DNA of 64,000 bases from Tyto alba. Lineage: Eukaryota > Chordata > Aves > Strigiformes > Tytonidae. The stretch lies in assembly GCF_018691265.1 (NCBI RefSeq), contig NW_024881322.1, positions 18,223,107 to 18,287,106 on the forward strand, in the 5' to 3' direction. Within the stretch, counting starts at the first letter, position 1. Every line of letters starts with the position of its first letter. The notes beneath the pieces are model-generated. The model saw only the letters and a program-made list of their open reading frames with translations, had not been told where the DNA came from and ran no database searches. A program made the translations under genes and the position numbers. Of this stretch, positions 23,804 to 36,147 are shown piece by piece.

Positions 23804-26109
23804 ATTTTTTAGAGGCAGAATAGATCAGGTACCTAAATGGTGCTTCAGCAAAGAAACTTGGATTCTGCAAGATGCTGAAATTCAGCGATCACACCAGAAA
23901 ATAAAAGTTCAGCACTGAGACATTTCTGAGGTCACCTACCTTGCCCTTGTAATCCTTCTGAAAACCTACCCTGATTGATTATTATCACTATTAACTTTCA
24001 GCACTTGCAAAAAATTAGCTATATTGAATCAATACCATGTATTGTATGCATTATTCTTCCTTCTCAAATACAGAGTTGATGGAAGATTGATGCTTGATCT
24101 GCCACAGTTCTGCACAAACTCTAGGAGGTGGAAATAAAATAAAACAGTCATGAAAGAGAAAGAGTTGTCATTCCTTCTTGTGCTCCATCTGATATCAATG
24201 GGAGAGTTGCAATTGAATCTTTAGAAATGGTATTATCAGTCCCATATCTGGCTAGCAAAGCTGACACAAAGCAGCAGTGATAAAGAACAGCAGCCAGTGA
24301 ACTGAAAGCAGTAACGCTGCAGACAGTGTGTTTTCTTAAACCACTGGTCCCAGGAGGTGATCTGTATAAATAATGGTTTTGTTTACTGAAGATATGATAT
24401 TTTCAGTCACCAGTGGCAGCGGCAGATATAGTTGTTCCATTACCATGTGATCCATGTTGTGAAAACAATTTGAAATCCCATACTCTAAACAGCCGGTAGC
24501 CAGCCTTTTCTTTTGTCTGGCTCCATATAGAAAAAAGGTTGTTTTTTTTGTTTGAGTTCCATTTAAGGAGTACCAGCTGGGTCTGCCATTAAGTATGGTT
24601 TGCAAAACAAGCCAGCCCTGATGTTTAACACCCTGACGATCTTTGATGTCTTTTATTTAAGTAATAAATCAGTGTTTAATTTTATGGCATTACGTATTAC
24701 CCAGGAGAGTCATTTAGCAAGTCAGTTTTAGCATAGTGATAAAACTTGGAGAAATGGGATTTAAGATGCCACTTCTGGCATTTTGTGTTGGGCAACACTA
24801 CAAATTTAAGCTCCCTAACATGCACTCAATTTAGATTTAATAAAAGTTATTATATCCTATGTTAATTAAAATTGGATTATTTATTGCAAACACTTATGGA
24901 GAACTAGCTACAGAGCTGTGGCTGTACATACCAAATTTGGCTGCAGAAGTGTCAAGCGAAATCTCTTCAAGCCTTTTGTGAAGCCAAATTAGGATGAAAT
25001 TGTAGCTTGTCTTCCACATCGCTGTGGTCACTATAGTGTAGTTTGTGCATGATTATCCCCTTCAGAGTGAAATTGCCATGGATGTGGCACAGAAAGGAGA
25101 TGCTCGATGAGGAAATACTCCTGGAAACTCTGAGCAGACATTCAAGGTATCACAGCCATGGCATTGAATGTAGTGGAGCACACAGTGAAGGCCTAAATTA
25201 ACTTTTCTTAATTTCTTCAAGTGTAGTGCAGATGAGCTAATGCCCTCACCATCTATCTCTCCTCTCGCACCACATTCCCTCATTGCTGTAACTCACAGAG
25301 AGATCACTATCAGTCTGCCAACAGGAAGAACCGCTTCTCCCATTTCAGATAGCACGCCTTCTTGGCCTAATATGTGAGTAATCTGCCACCAAACTCCCCC
25401 TGCCAAACACCCCAGACACAGCTCTGCGTGACCTGCTGCTGACAGAGCCAGAGAGTGGGTTCCGACTGGCCAGAGAATTAATGTGGTTGCAGTCGTATGG
25501 GCCAAAAAGATAAGACGACACCTCTGCAGATGTGCAGCAATCTAGCAGCAACATGAGAAACAGTAACAAAGCTGTAAAAAAACCTCAAACCGAGGAAACA
25601 AGTTAGCAATGGTACATAGAAAACACAGTCAACTCACCTGCTCTATGGATTAATGTTCAAACTTCTTGTGTGATGGAGATCACAGAAATAGGCACAGACT
25701 CAGCAGCATAGGTCATGCAGAGAGAAGCATTTTTATCTAAAGAGCCTCGGTTGGTCAGATACAAACAGAAAATTTCAGGCCTGTAGTAAAAACACTATAG
25801 ACAGTGCAGATACTAGATAAATGCTGTGGCAAGTCATTGGTTTCCAACTGTTTGTTGTTTGTCATCTAACTGCTGTTTCTGTAGTCTCTTACAAGTTGGA
25901 AAAACCATTAGTGGCCAGAAATTGCTGGGAAGAGAGAGACAGTCCACCACCTTTTAGGAACCTGTCTGAGCAACCAGTAAAGCCACAGGTTGGCTTTTCC
26001 TTAGCCACTTAACAACTTCTTAATTTTCAGCTACTGCCTGGGATTTAATTTTAGATTCCATTAAATACTAGAGTGTTTCTAGAGTTAGCATTATCTGAAA
26101 GCTTTTGAA
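23804..26109. other. Unique stretch without a supported gene
   Basis: Open frames are 89 codons or shorter and lack motifs. No mobile element recognised. Confidence 0.5.
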
Positions 26110-26258
26110 GCAGGAAATAAAAATAATAAACAACAATCATTAATCATTATTAATAATTAACAATTATTATCAATTATTAAGAATATTTATTCAGTATTGT
26201 GGATAGTTAGTTATTATTGTTATTATTGATATTATTATTGATATTATTATTATTGACG
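26110..26258. repeat. (ATT)n-type low-complexity tract
   Basis: Irregular runs of ATT, AAT and ATTG units, ending about 100 bases before the minus-strand CR1 3' end. The two may be unrelated. Confidence 0.8.
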
Positions 26259-26356
26259 CTGAAGAAGAAGGATAGGCCAAGGGGACACACCAATCATTGC
26301 TCCTGAAAAGAAAGAAGAGGCACAAGTTCCAGCTTTCACCTCAGAAGTTGTACATG

Positions 26357-26903
26357 AATCACAGATTCTTAGAATCATTTAGGTCAGAAAAGACCCTTAA
26401 GATCGAGTCCAACCATTAACCTAGCACTACGAAGCCCACCACTAAGTCCCGAGTGCCACGTCCACACATTTTAAATACCTCCAGGGATGGTGACTCAACC
26501 ACTTCTCTGGGCATCCTGTTCCAATGTTTGGCAACCCTTTCTGTGAAGAAATTTATCTTAATATCTGATCTAAACCTCTTGTTACTATGTAAAAGAGGCT
26601 GACATCCAATTCTACAACCACCTTTCAGGTAGTCGTAGAGAGCAATGAGGTCTCCCTCGAGCCTCCTCTTTTCCAGACTAAACAAGCCCAGTTCCTTCAT
26701 CGCTCCTCGTAAGACTTGTGCCCTAGACCCTTCACCAGCATTGTTGATTTTTGGACATGTTCCATCACCTCAATGTCCTTTTTGTAATGAGGGGCTCAAA
26801 ACTGAACAGAGTATTCAAGGTCCGGCCTCACCAGTACTGAGTACAGGCGGATGATCTCATCCCTAATCCTGCTGGCCACACTATTTCTGATACAAACACC
26901 ATT
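26357..26903 (-). mobile_element. CR1 LINE 3' fragment, minus strand
   Basis: The + strand carries the antisense CR1 3' end (gaatcatttaggtcagaaaag at 26372, then 'gagtccaacc'), followed by the antisense end of ORF2. Read on the minus strand, the encoded order is the '[16 protein letters not shown]' block, then '[24 protein letters not shown]', then the tail, as in chicken-type CR1. The copy is truncated upstream at about 26900 within the C-terminal part of ORF2. There is no long microsatellite tail. Stops and substitutions show it is an inactive copy. Confidence 0.9.
26416..26700 (-). pseudogene. CR1 ORF2 C-terminal remnant
   Basis: A 94-codon frame covering the end of the CR1 ORF2 protein, beyond the reverse transcriptase catalytic core. 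Residues 3-19 are the conserved '[17 protein letters not shown]' block and residues about 50-75 hold the '[21 protein letters not shown]' segment (the string here has 'FFTERV'). The last residues, past about 80, run into the 3' UTR in an altered frame, so the natural end is not preserved. No catalytic residues are present in this portion. It is a broken fragment with no expected product. Confidence 0.85.
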
Positions 26904-28722
26904 TCTGATAAAAATTTCTGATTAAATGCTGTTGGCGTGTTCCCTGGGATGTACATACTGAAGGAACTAATACAGTGGTAGATGAATAGGCAAGACATGG
27001 AGTTGGTGCATCTGATGAAGAAGCTTGGAGAAGAGAAAGTTTCATAATGAGATGTGCTTTGGAGCAAGAAGGAGATAAACAAGAGACAACAACTCTGAGG
27101 GCCATCAGCTTTCCTTCAGAAAAAGCTTTTGTTGATGTGAATTATTCCCCCCAACAAAAGCTAAGGCTTTCTGACTGGGTTTTTTGTTTGGTCATTTGTT
27201 TTTACTGCTCTAGGCTAACTAATCCTGAGTTTTTATCTTTTTCTGGCCCTTTCCCTGGTAGCTGACAGGCACTACTTGAGTCTCAAATGGATAGTGGCCA
27301 TTTAGGCAGGTACCAGTTTCTCTTCCTCAGCCTTTTTGCAGAAGGCACAGACTATCAAAATATGGACGTATTTGATTAGTAGTGTTTTCCTTCAGACAAG
27401 CCTATATTTAAGCCCTGTGTGGAACCAAGGCCAGAGTTCAGTTTAAGATAAAATCTAGGATTTCGTGTGGGTATCTCTCTTACAAGCATGTTCACATGCC
27501 AAGCTTATTAGAAGGACAAGAACTCTTCCTTTTTAACTTTTTTTCTGCTTTTCTTTTCTGAAGGACTGATAGCAGCACTCAGTTATGATGTTTGCTGGCA
27601 GCAAGCCCAGCACAATTGTTCAAAGTCTGGATCCTTTTTGTGCAGAAACCTGTGATTAAGCCACCTTCGAGCAGAAGTAACATCAGATCATGTCAATATC
27701 TAAAGCTTTTTATACTTGTTTATTACCCTCCATGGCTAGATGTGACTCTTCATGTTGCCTTTTCAATCATTTTGATTTCTTCTTCCCTCAAGATTAAAAC
27801 TCATGGGAACATGAGAACAGGTTTAATCTTTTATGTTGAGAGGCTGGTCTGCTAAAGCTGCTCAACAGGAACGCTCACAGGAGTTAAGGCAAACAGAAAA
27901 CTTGGCATTAGGCTTTGCATCCAGGAGGAAAAGCCATGCTTGCCATATTGTTGTAAAGCTTAAGCAGACAATTTGCGCAGAGCTTTAAAAGGCCCTTCAA
28001 AGCTTTGTGTACATACAGATTTTTTTCCTCAGGCTTTTCATTCCGACCATCTCTCTCTTCAGTTATGGTAGTGTCAGATAAAATTCCTTATAACATTAAA
28101 TAAGTTGGATAAGATGAAAAGATTTTATAGCAGTGGCATATTCGAATTGTAAATAGACTAAAAGCTATTAAGGTCATTACACCATTTCCTGATTTGCATC
28201 CATAATTAGTAGCAGAATATGTCCTATCCATTTTAAAGAGCAATCTTATTTATGAAATTAAATGAAATGATGGTTAGTCTCATTAAAGAAAGGGATCCAT
28301 ATTGTCTTAAAGTGAAATTTGGCACACAATTCTCCTATCATTTTTTGTTTTTGAAAAGCATTTTATCTAGGTGATGGCACAAGATTAAGATGAGTTTGGT
28401 TACCAGATTGCACTAGACTGCAGATAATCAGCTGATTTAAAAACGTGTTTAATTCTTTTTCAAGCCAAGATTTATAGATGTGTGGATGAGGCAGTGGGGA
28501 AGGGGGATGATACTGATTTTCAAACAAACAAACAAAAAAAAAAAAGTGATAACAAAAGAGGAAAATACAAAGCTAGAAGTTTACAAAGATGAAGGCTAGA
28601 TTTTGGCTTACCATCTTACTTTTGGCAGGGCAAAAAACAAATGGCTTTGCAAATAATCATCTTTTAACCATAAATTTATCTGTTGACTTGGGGGATGTTT
28701 GCTCTTTCGGTTATTTGAAGAA
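26904..28722. other. Unique stretch without a supported gene
   Basis: No recognised element. The part at 28240-28440 is complex and TAAT-rich, and could be conserved regulatory DNA, but this cannot be tested here. Confidence 0.45.
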
Positions 28723-28723
28723 A

Positions 28724-28903
28724 GAATAGAATAGAATAGAATAGAATAGAATAGAATAGAATAGAATAGAATAGAATAGAATAGAATAGAATAGAATAGA
28801 ATAGAATAGAATAGAATAGAATAGAATAGAATAGAATAGAATAGAATAGAATAGAATAGAATAGAATAGAATAGAATAGAATAGAATAGAATAGAATAGA
28901 ATA
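28724..28903. repeat. (AGAAT)n pentanucleotide array, about 36 units
   Basis: About 180 bases of near-perfect AGAAT on the + strand, equal to ATTCT on the minus strand. This is the same pentamer as the CR1 tail at 37916, yet no CR1 body is recognisable on either side. Minus-strand frames of 106 and 109 codons over it encode Leu-Phe-Tyr-Ser-Ile repeats and are artefacts. Confidence 0.97.
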
Positions 28904-31900
28904 TTACTGATTTGGTAACCTGCAACATTTCTTTCCCTGAAGGGAAAGACTGCTAATGCTATTGTATAGCCAATGAAAACATACATAGTGCTAAACCTTG
29001 GTATGATGCTTCTAAGTTCCTCTGCCCTGTAATTGGGCAAACAGTATCAACTGTCACTGGAACTGTAGAACTTGGCTTTTCATTGTGGTGTCTCTTAAAG
29101 GAAATAGCTCAGATATACACTTGTAAAAGAAGATGTGATTTTGCTCAGTAAAAATATAACTAATACTAGTGTAATAAGTGAAAGCCAAAGAAATTACATA
29201 ATTATTTATCATATAGAGTAAAACAAACAAACAAACAAACAAAAGCTTGTCAGGACAGGTTTAATCTGAAAAATAAGCTTTTAATATCTGTTATTTGTGT
29301 ACTTTTCTCAATAAGTATTTATGGACAGAATTGTTCTTATGTTACTTATATGAAGACTATAAACATGTTTCTTTCCTTCCTCTGAGTGTTGAAGCTTTTC
29401 ACTGAGTCATGATCCTTTTTTTTAGAAAAGCCAGTCAGCCTTATTCTGAAGCAGGACTTGTTGCTCTCTCTCTACAGAATTCATACAGTTTTAGATACAG
29501 CTGGAGTAATCCTCTTTGCTGCCATCCAATTCCCCAGCCCCCATTGCCTCAGCACTTGCAGCAGCTTGCTTACTGTGCTCAGCAGATGGGAGGGAAAGGA
29601 CATTTTGCAGGTACAACTATTCTGCTAGAAACTCAGTAATGAAATCTGAAACAAGGTGAGCTCAGCAGACACCAAGCTCTGAGATGATTTTTTGTTAACC
29701 CTTTGTTAGCTAACCCTTTTTTTCATTCATATTCCTAGGGAAAAAAAAATCAAATTTTAATCTATCATTAATTGGTAGTCTTTATTCTTCCTGGTTTGTT
29801 TGTTTGGGGTGGGTTTTTTTCAGAGAAGGAGAAGGAAGGAGGGAGGGAGAAGAAGGGATGTGGGAGAAGAATCTAGTATCCTTATATGATACTACATTAT
29901 TTGCCTTTGAGAGTGCTGCCACTGGAGAGACAGGAGAATAAGTATTATATCTAGAGAAAAATGAGAAGACCCTGGATTGCTGACAAATACTGACAGGTGT
30001 ACATAATAATGTATATTAAAACTGTTCGCTTACACTGAGAAAACATGGATGCCAGTTTTCCTTTCATTGTAAAGACAGAGTTCCATTTGACTCTTCCTCA
30101 TCAAAGTTTCTATTTTAATCTGTGCTTATGTGTAATATGAGCTGCCAAAGAATGCATAGAGAATTCAGAAACAAATGGCTATAAACACAGTACAGAAGCA
30201 GACCAGGTGAAGTATGCCCAAATCAGAGCTGGCAAAGGTTGAAGCCAAACACTTTGTTCAGTATGTTTTTAAGCAAACAGTGTAAGATGGCTGAGAAGGT
30301 GACCTACCATCACATGAAAAGACTTGATATCACCAAAATTCACCATCAGAAGTCTAGTTTACCAACTGTTCTGTCTGTTAGCGATGACTACACAGGAAAC
30401 ATGCAATGCTGGTTACAGGCTGTCTATTTATAGTCTGAGAAGGGAGGACCAAGAATAGTATTCATTATAGTAACTAATATGAAGGCTGAATCTGAGCCAG
30501 ACCAACCCTAATTAGAGGGTCAAACTGCAGTTGAGGTAATTAGTAGAAGCATACATTAAGTTTACAAGGCGCAGGGCAGCACTAGATACACTAATGAACC
30601 CCAGCTGAGCTCGTACAACTAAATGACAAGAAGAATTGCAATGCAGAGGGACTGTCTTAGTGCTGGGTATGGGAAGGCTGTGCTGTCCAACTTCTCTCAA
30701 CTCACAAGTCCTCCATCTCAGTGCCTGAATAGGTGTACATGCTCCAGTGGCCTGGGTGTACCCACACACCTTGAGTGCTTCCATCTCCAGGGTTAGCTCT
30801 CACTTTAGTCCAAGGCATTTCTTGACTCATGTCATGTTAGAGAAACACTGCATCTGTTCCTATCCTTCAGGGGATTTTCTTCAAGAACAGAGGCTCTCAT
30901 GCAACAACAATTTCCTAAGTAATTAGGTGTTTTCCCTAAATGAGATCCTGATTCATATCAGTTTCTGTGCAGCCAGATTTTTCCTCCGAGACTACCTTTT
31001 AACTGTATATTTGAAGATTCAGTTGATCCAATACAAGAAAATTTTGGTCCATTTGTGCCCTTATGTGATTTAAGATTGCCATTTCCAAAGACTACCTCTT
31101 CCCGATCAAGAAAATTGTAAGATACAGTGTCAGAGTACCATTCTTCCCTCTGGCAGAAGAAAGATTTCACATATCAAAGTGAAGTACACCTCTGTTGTCA
31201 AACAGCCCAGCTTCTTCACAGCTTGTGAGTAGTTTCTTATTTATACCAAATACAGACCAAAGTCCTATTCTTTAACATAGCCTAAACTCTTTCTCAACAC
31301 CAAATGCCTTATCTAGTATGTGATAGTAAGCATGGCTGTGATGTTCCCTTTCAAAAACTTTAGAACTCTCAATGGCAAATACTTATTTATTTCTCTGATA
31401 AGTGGAGTCGTAAGGAGCCTTCTGATTTGGGCTACATGATTTCACAAGTGACAGAGTGGCACTCAAGGCTCAAGCAGAGCCTGACTAAAAATCACCTGAG
31501 AAAAATTATCAATGTATTACGTTTATTATAATTGGAAAGAAATGTTATAACAAGTAATGCAACATGATAGGTATCATGGTCATCACAAGATAATTACACT
31601 CATGCAGGGTTATCAAGCACTGTGAAGAAGGATTTACTTCTTAACACATAGTGAAATATTTGTCATCTTTGCTTTTTAAGAGTTGATAGATATTTCCTTT
31701 ACATATGTATATAATTTTATCCATAAATTATGTTGTTGCATTGGTATGTTGCTATTTGAGCAGGTGGAACAATGTTCAGAATTGTGTTCTCTATTTTTAA
31801 TGTTTTGACACTCATTTAATGACTTCACACAACAGCAAAGCATTTAGATAATGTGAAAGGTAAGAAGTAAACTCATGGAAATTTATTGTTGACACTTGTA

Positions 31901-32400
31901 TCACAGTAGTGTGTTCAAATTCCAGCCAACTTCAGTGCCCTGTTTCAAGAAAAGAAGCTGCCTCTTGCAGCCCAAGATTGTAACCTCAGTTCTCTGCATA
32001 TGTTGACAGTCCTACAAGATCAAGATTCAAAAAGGCCTTATAAAGAAAAAAAGAGAAGAGATATTTTCTTCACCTCAGAAGAGGAAGGAAGGAAGGAACA
32101 CACACACATTTAAGATCCTCAGTCTCAGTGCTGCTACCGCTCAAGTCCATAAGAATTTTATGACTGACTGCAACAAGACTGTAATAGAAAAATAGAACCA
32201 TTCTTCTCTCTCCTTACAGTGACCTATTTAGTCTAAAAAAATTCTAGTTAGGGTTCTGGTTTAGATTTGCTATTACACTACATATATTTTCCTGCATCAC
32301 TTGTACGGTATTTGAAGAGTGACTAGCCAATGACTGATCAAAGAGTGACAGCTGCAGTTTGTGAGATCACCTGAGTAACTGCCCATGTAACTTTACTGTC
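28904..32400. other. Unique stretch with short simple repeats
   Basis: No gene recognised. Contains an (AAAC)n run at 29220-29243 and a purine-only GGAGAA/GGGA tract at about 29823-29862. The longest frames (30512-30784 minus, 90 codons) have no motif. Confidence 0.5.
29220..29243. repeat. (AAAC)n short microsatellite
   Basis: About five to six AAAC units in a perfect run. Confidence 0.85.
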
Positions 32401-32439
32401 TGTTATGCACCTCTAGTGCATAACAATGGCACTAGAGGT
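32401..32439. repeat. Two overlapping inverted repeats
   Basis: First hairpin: tgttatgcac (32401-32410) pairs perfectly with gtgcataaca (32416-32425) around a five-base loop. Second hairpin: acctctagtgc (32409-32419) pairs perfectly with gcactagaggt (32429-32439). The second uses bases from the first hairpin's stem and loop, so the two folds exclude each other. No element, gene or target duplication is recognisable around it. Confidence 0.8.
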
Positions 32440-35400
32440 AATGTTAAGACTTAAAAAGTTGAATAAAGCATGTATAGCCAGGAACAAGGCTCTAAGGGAC
32501 CAGTTAATACAGGAAGCTTCCTTTTTTAAAACTGAAATTTTACAAGTATTCTTCCTTTACATTCTATGATTTAGAACACTGCTGAGATAGCATAAGATAT
32601 AGTAAGATCACAGTAAGATATTTGGGCACAGTGATAGTCTTAATGAGTTATTTTAAAGGTAAGGAACTGGCAGCAAACGGAAGAATGGCTCAAATGCAGC
32701 CAAAATGAGAAGTTTCTCTGCCATAGATGATCTAGAATTGAATTGTAAAATTACTTTTCAAATACCCTCTTGAAGAGTCTGATATTAACAACTGAAGGGG
32801 GAACGGCTAGGTCAACACAGGCATATCGAGGAGTGTGTCCAGGGCCAGAGCATTCAATACAGCAGGTGTTCTAGACAAAGCTTCAGTTTATGGGGTGGAA
32901 TGGTACTGTAATGTAGACTCCACTGATTCTTCTCAGTTCTTAGAGTAGACTAGGACTGGGAGGCCACAGAGGTGTTAAGCATTTGGCTGTTTGGATTCGG
33001 CACAGGATGTCTCTAGGATTCAAATTCTCCACAAACGCTCTTAATTGATGGCCTAGATAGTATAAATAGCAACCACCAGTAAAAAACATGTGCCTAGAAA
33101 ATATATTATGGGAAGTTGCACCTGGTATAATGTTACAGTGACATAACACTGGAGTAGCACCATATGAAGCTTAGTTTTACTCCTTAACTGTAGATTTGAT
33201 GTACATCTTAAGTATTTATTAATTTCTGTGGTATTGGGATTGCAACATGAACAAAGGAGTCATTGAAAGTATATTTCTACAGTAGAACAGCATAACTTTG
33301 TATTAGTGCACCTGCTGAATTAAATTAATACTTCAAGCAAGTGGTTTTAGCCATAGGTTTCACCAAAGCTCAGAGGACTATGATTCATGAAAGGAACTAG
33401 TCATATTTTGTGAGTTAAATATTCTCAGTTTTAGTTCAGAAGGCTCTGAAATCCATCCAGTAATAGAAGATCAAACAAAATAATTCAATGATCTCTTTGA
33501 ATAACAGGTAATTCTGGAATCAGTGACATGAGGAATAGTTCATGTGCTACATCAAGACTGAATTGCATTGTGCATTTTAATTCTGAAGAATATTTTCCAT
33601 TAGTGGAGCTGCTCAAGGATAACACAAATCAGATAGCTAAAGAGCCAGGACACAGGCCAGATCCATAGCCAAAAACCAGTGACTTTGAAACCACACATAG
33701 GAGCAAAAATTTCACCCTAAGCAGAGAAACTTTCCTTCAGAAATGAGAAAATTGAGAGAGGGAGAGCTGTGTAGAGATTAATCAATACATCCTTCTTATA
33801 AAAAGTCATGCCATGGACAGCAAATGGGAATGGTAGAAGTAGAAATGGTGATTGGATCATGTGGTCCACCTGATGTTGGGACAGTGCGATGTCTCTATGC
33901 CTCTACTGAACTCTAGAGCTGCATCTCATTGTCCACATACCTATCCAAGGATCTGGAGAACAGAAAGGAGGGGTCTGAGAACTACCCTTTCCTGCAGTTC
34001 ACCTTTACAGTACAGAGAATAGATTTAGTATGACAGAAGACCTGAGCTGTTAAGAAGGATCACTGTTACATTATTGTCCTTGTGTCTTTGCCTTGCATCT
34101 TGCACAGTCACGTACTGATAACGTGGTGGTTATGCAGTATTACCAGAAGAGAGTGACAAACTTTTCACAGCTATAAACACCCAAATCTAGACAACACAAG
34201 GCAATAGATAATCAGCTCCTCATAGTTAGTAACGTGGTTTGTAGACAACAGCAGGTTCCTGTATTTAAAGTTTACCATTCTGTCATCATGGTAGGGTTCC
34301 TACACACTGTGGCACAGGGGTGATCAAGCTGATGTTTGCAGGTCAGTTATTGTTTAAAAAAATTCCCTTGAAAGGACACCCGTTTACATGCATCATTAAA
34401 GCTCCATCAGTATATTACACAGCTCCAGGTTGTAAACCATGCCAGATCAGGACCTTTCATTCTTTAGATGGATGAAAGTGATGATGCCAGCAGTGACAGG
34501 GTATGCATCGTGATTAGTCATTGTGACCAGGAGGCAAGACTTTTGAAAAATGATCTTCCAAAGATGATTGCAGGTAACACAGCAGATGCTGGAAACTTTT
34601 CTGCATCACTGAATCTGTTTCATTGACTCCAGTATTTCACTGATAAATGTGATTACACTTTTCCCTCACTCAGCAAATATAGTGACTGGCAGAGTAAAAT
34701 AAACGTTAACATCTGTGTTTATATCCATTGATCTATGTCTTGTAAGTGTTATGTCACTTGAGAATCTTTATGAAAACAGATAATTTATTACAGCAAGGAG
34801 ATACACTGCTATCTGTCTTACTGCAATCTTAATGTAAGCTGGTTTATGACCTTCATTACTGACCATACTACTCAAGTTGATCCCAGATAAGACAGACATA
34901 TTTTCATTTCTAAATAAGCAATTTAAGGCTAGCCTGCATTTGTAATTCCTGAATGACAGTTACCTCCTCCTCAGTATCTTGTTCTGTATAAAGGACATTG
35001 GGGCTTCAGACCTTGGACCTGTGTGAAAAGGTGCCAAATTCTGTAATGAGTTCAACCATTATCAGAGCAGTGGCAGGCATGCAGGACTTTCAGCATTTTC
35101 AGTAAAAGAAGAGGTGGCAAAGGTCTACAAGTGGACACCTAACAACCTTCCCACAAGTGAAGGAGTCAAGAGCATCAGTAGAAGATCACCACCCAAATGC
35201 ACAAAGACAGTTAACCTTTTCAGGATCTCACTTTGATAAAAGGCGCATGCAATGAACTTCCAGAAGAGAAGCCTCAAGGTATTACTTTCAGTTTGACGTG
35301 CAGTATAGAAATCAAAGAGGTTAAAAAACATAAGCACAGTTTTTCAGTTCAAATGTACTTTCTTGTTTGTCTGCATCTGAACATACTGATCTGTTCCTGG

Positions 35401-35544
35401 CTTTGAAACTCTAGACTCCTGCAAGCCTCCTGTAAATCCTAACAGAGGTGGACTGTCAGTACAATTCTTCCAGATTCCTTACATCTCTCAGGGTTTCTAA
35501 CACTCCCATTCTTTAGAAGAAACCAGTTTTACTTAGATCAGCCA
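32440..35544. other. Unique stretch without a supported gene
   Basis: Open frames are 70 codons or shorter. No recognised repeat before the CR1 element starts. Confidence 0.5.
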
Positions 35545-35599
35545 AAATATGCTGTGATGAGCAGGTCTTGGAAATTCTTGCAGTTTGTGAAAGACCTTC

Positions 35600-35803
35600 T
35601 TGTCACAGGTACTCAGTGAGCCAACTAGGAAAGATGTCCTCCTAGACTTGTTCTTTGTGAATAAAGAAGGACTCATGGGGGATGTGATGGTAGGTGGCTA
35701 TTTTGGCCACAGTGATCATGAAATGGTTGAGTGTAAAATTTTCAGTGTAACAAGAAAAAAGAACATGAGTTGCTACCATGGACTTCAGAAGAGCAAACTT
35801 TAA
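35600..35803 (+). pseudogene. CR1 endonuclease C-terminal remnant
   Basis: A 67-codon open frame matching the last part of the CR1 AP-like endonuclease. It carries 'RKDVLLDLFFVNKEGLMGDV' and then Ser-Asp-His at 35711-35719, the conserved SDH triad segment of the APE-type endonuclease that nicks target DNA. The frame loses homology after about 35760 and stops at 35803. The upstream catalytic residues are absent because the element is truncated. Inactive. Confidence 0.85.
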
Positions 35804-35910
35804 GCTATTCAGGGACATATTTAGCAGAGTACCATGGGAATCTGTTTTTGAGGGCTTAGGAGTCCACAAGTACTGGTCAGTCTTCAAGAACCGCATTTTA
35901 GAATCACAGG

Positions 35911-35957
35911 AGCTTCTAGAATTCCTCAATTCTAGATTCTAGAGCTTCTAGAATTCC
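35911..35957 (+). repeat. Local direct repeat inside the CR1 element
   Basis: agcttctagaattcc occurs at 35911-35925 and again at 35943-35957, a 32-base offset, with a related 'ttctagattctag' between. It lies in the ORF2 linker between endonuclease and reverse transcriptase and looks like a local duplication that adds to the damage of this copy. Confidence 0.7.
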
Positions 35958-36147
35958 AGTGTTGAAAGTGAAGCAAACAGGGCAGAAGACCATCTTACCT
36001 GAACAGACAACTCCTCGTGAAGGTCAGGAAGAAAAATAAATCTCTGGAAGCAAGGTCAGACTTTGCAGGAAGATTATAGAGCTGTGGTTCATTTATGCAG
36101 GGAGAAGACATAAAAAGCCAAAGCTCAATTAGAATTGAAACTGGTCA

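Noticed and set aside
28608..29040. Two open frames of 106 and 109 codons on the minus strand
   Set aside because: They are translations of the (ATTCT)n microsatellite; residues cycle through Ile-Leu-Phe-Tyr-Ser.
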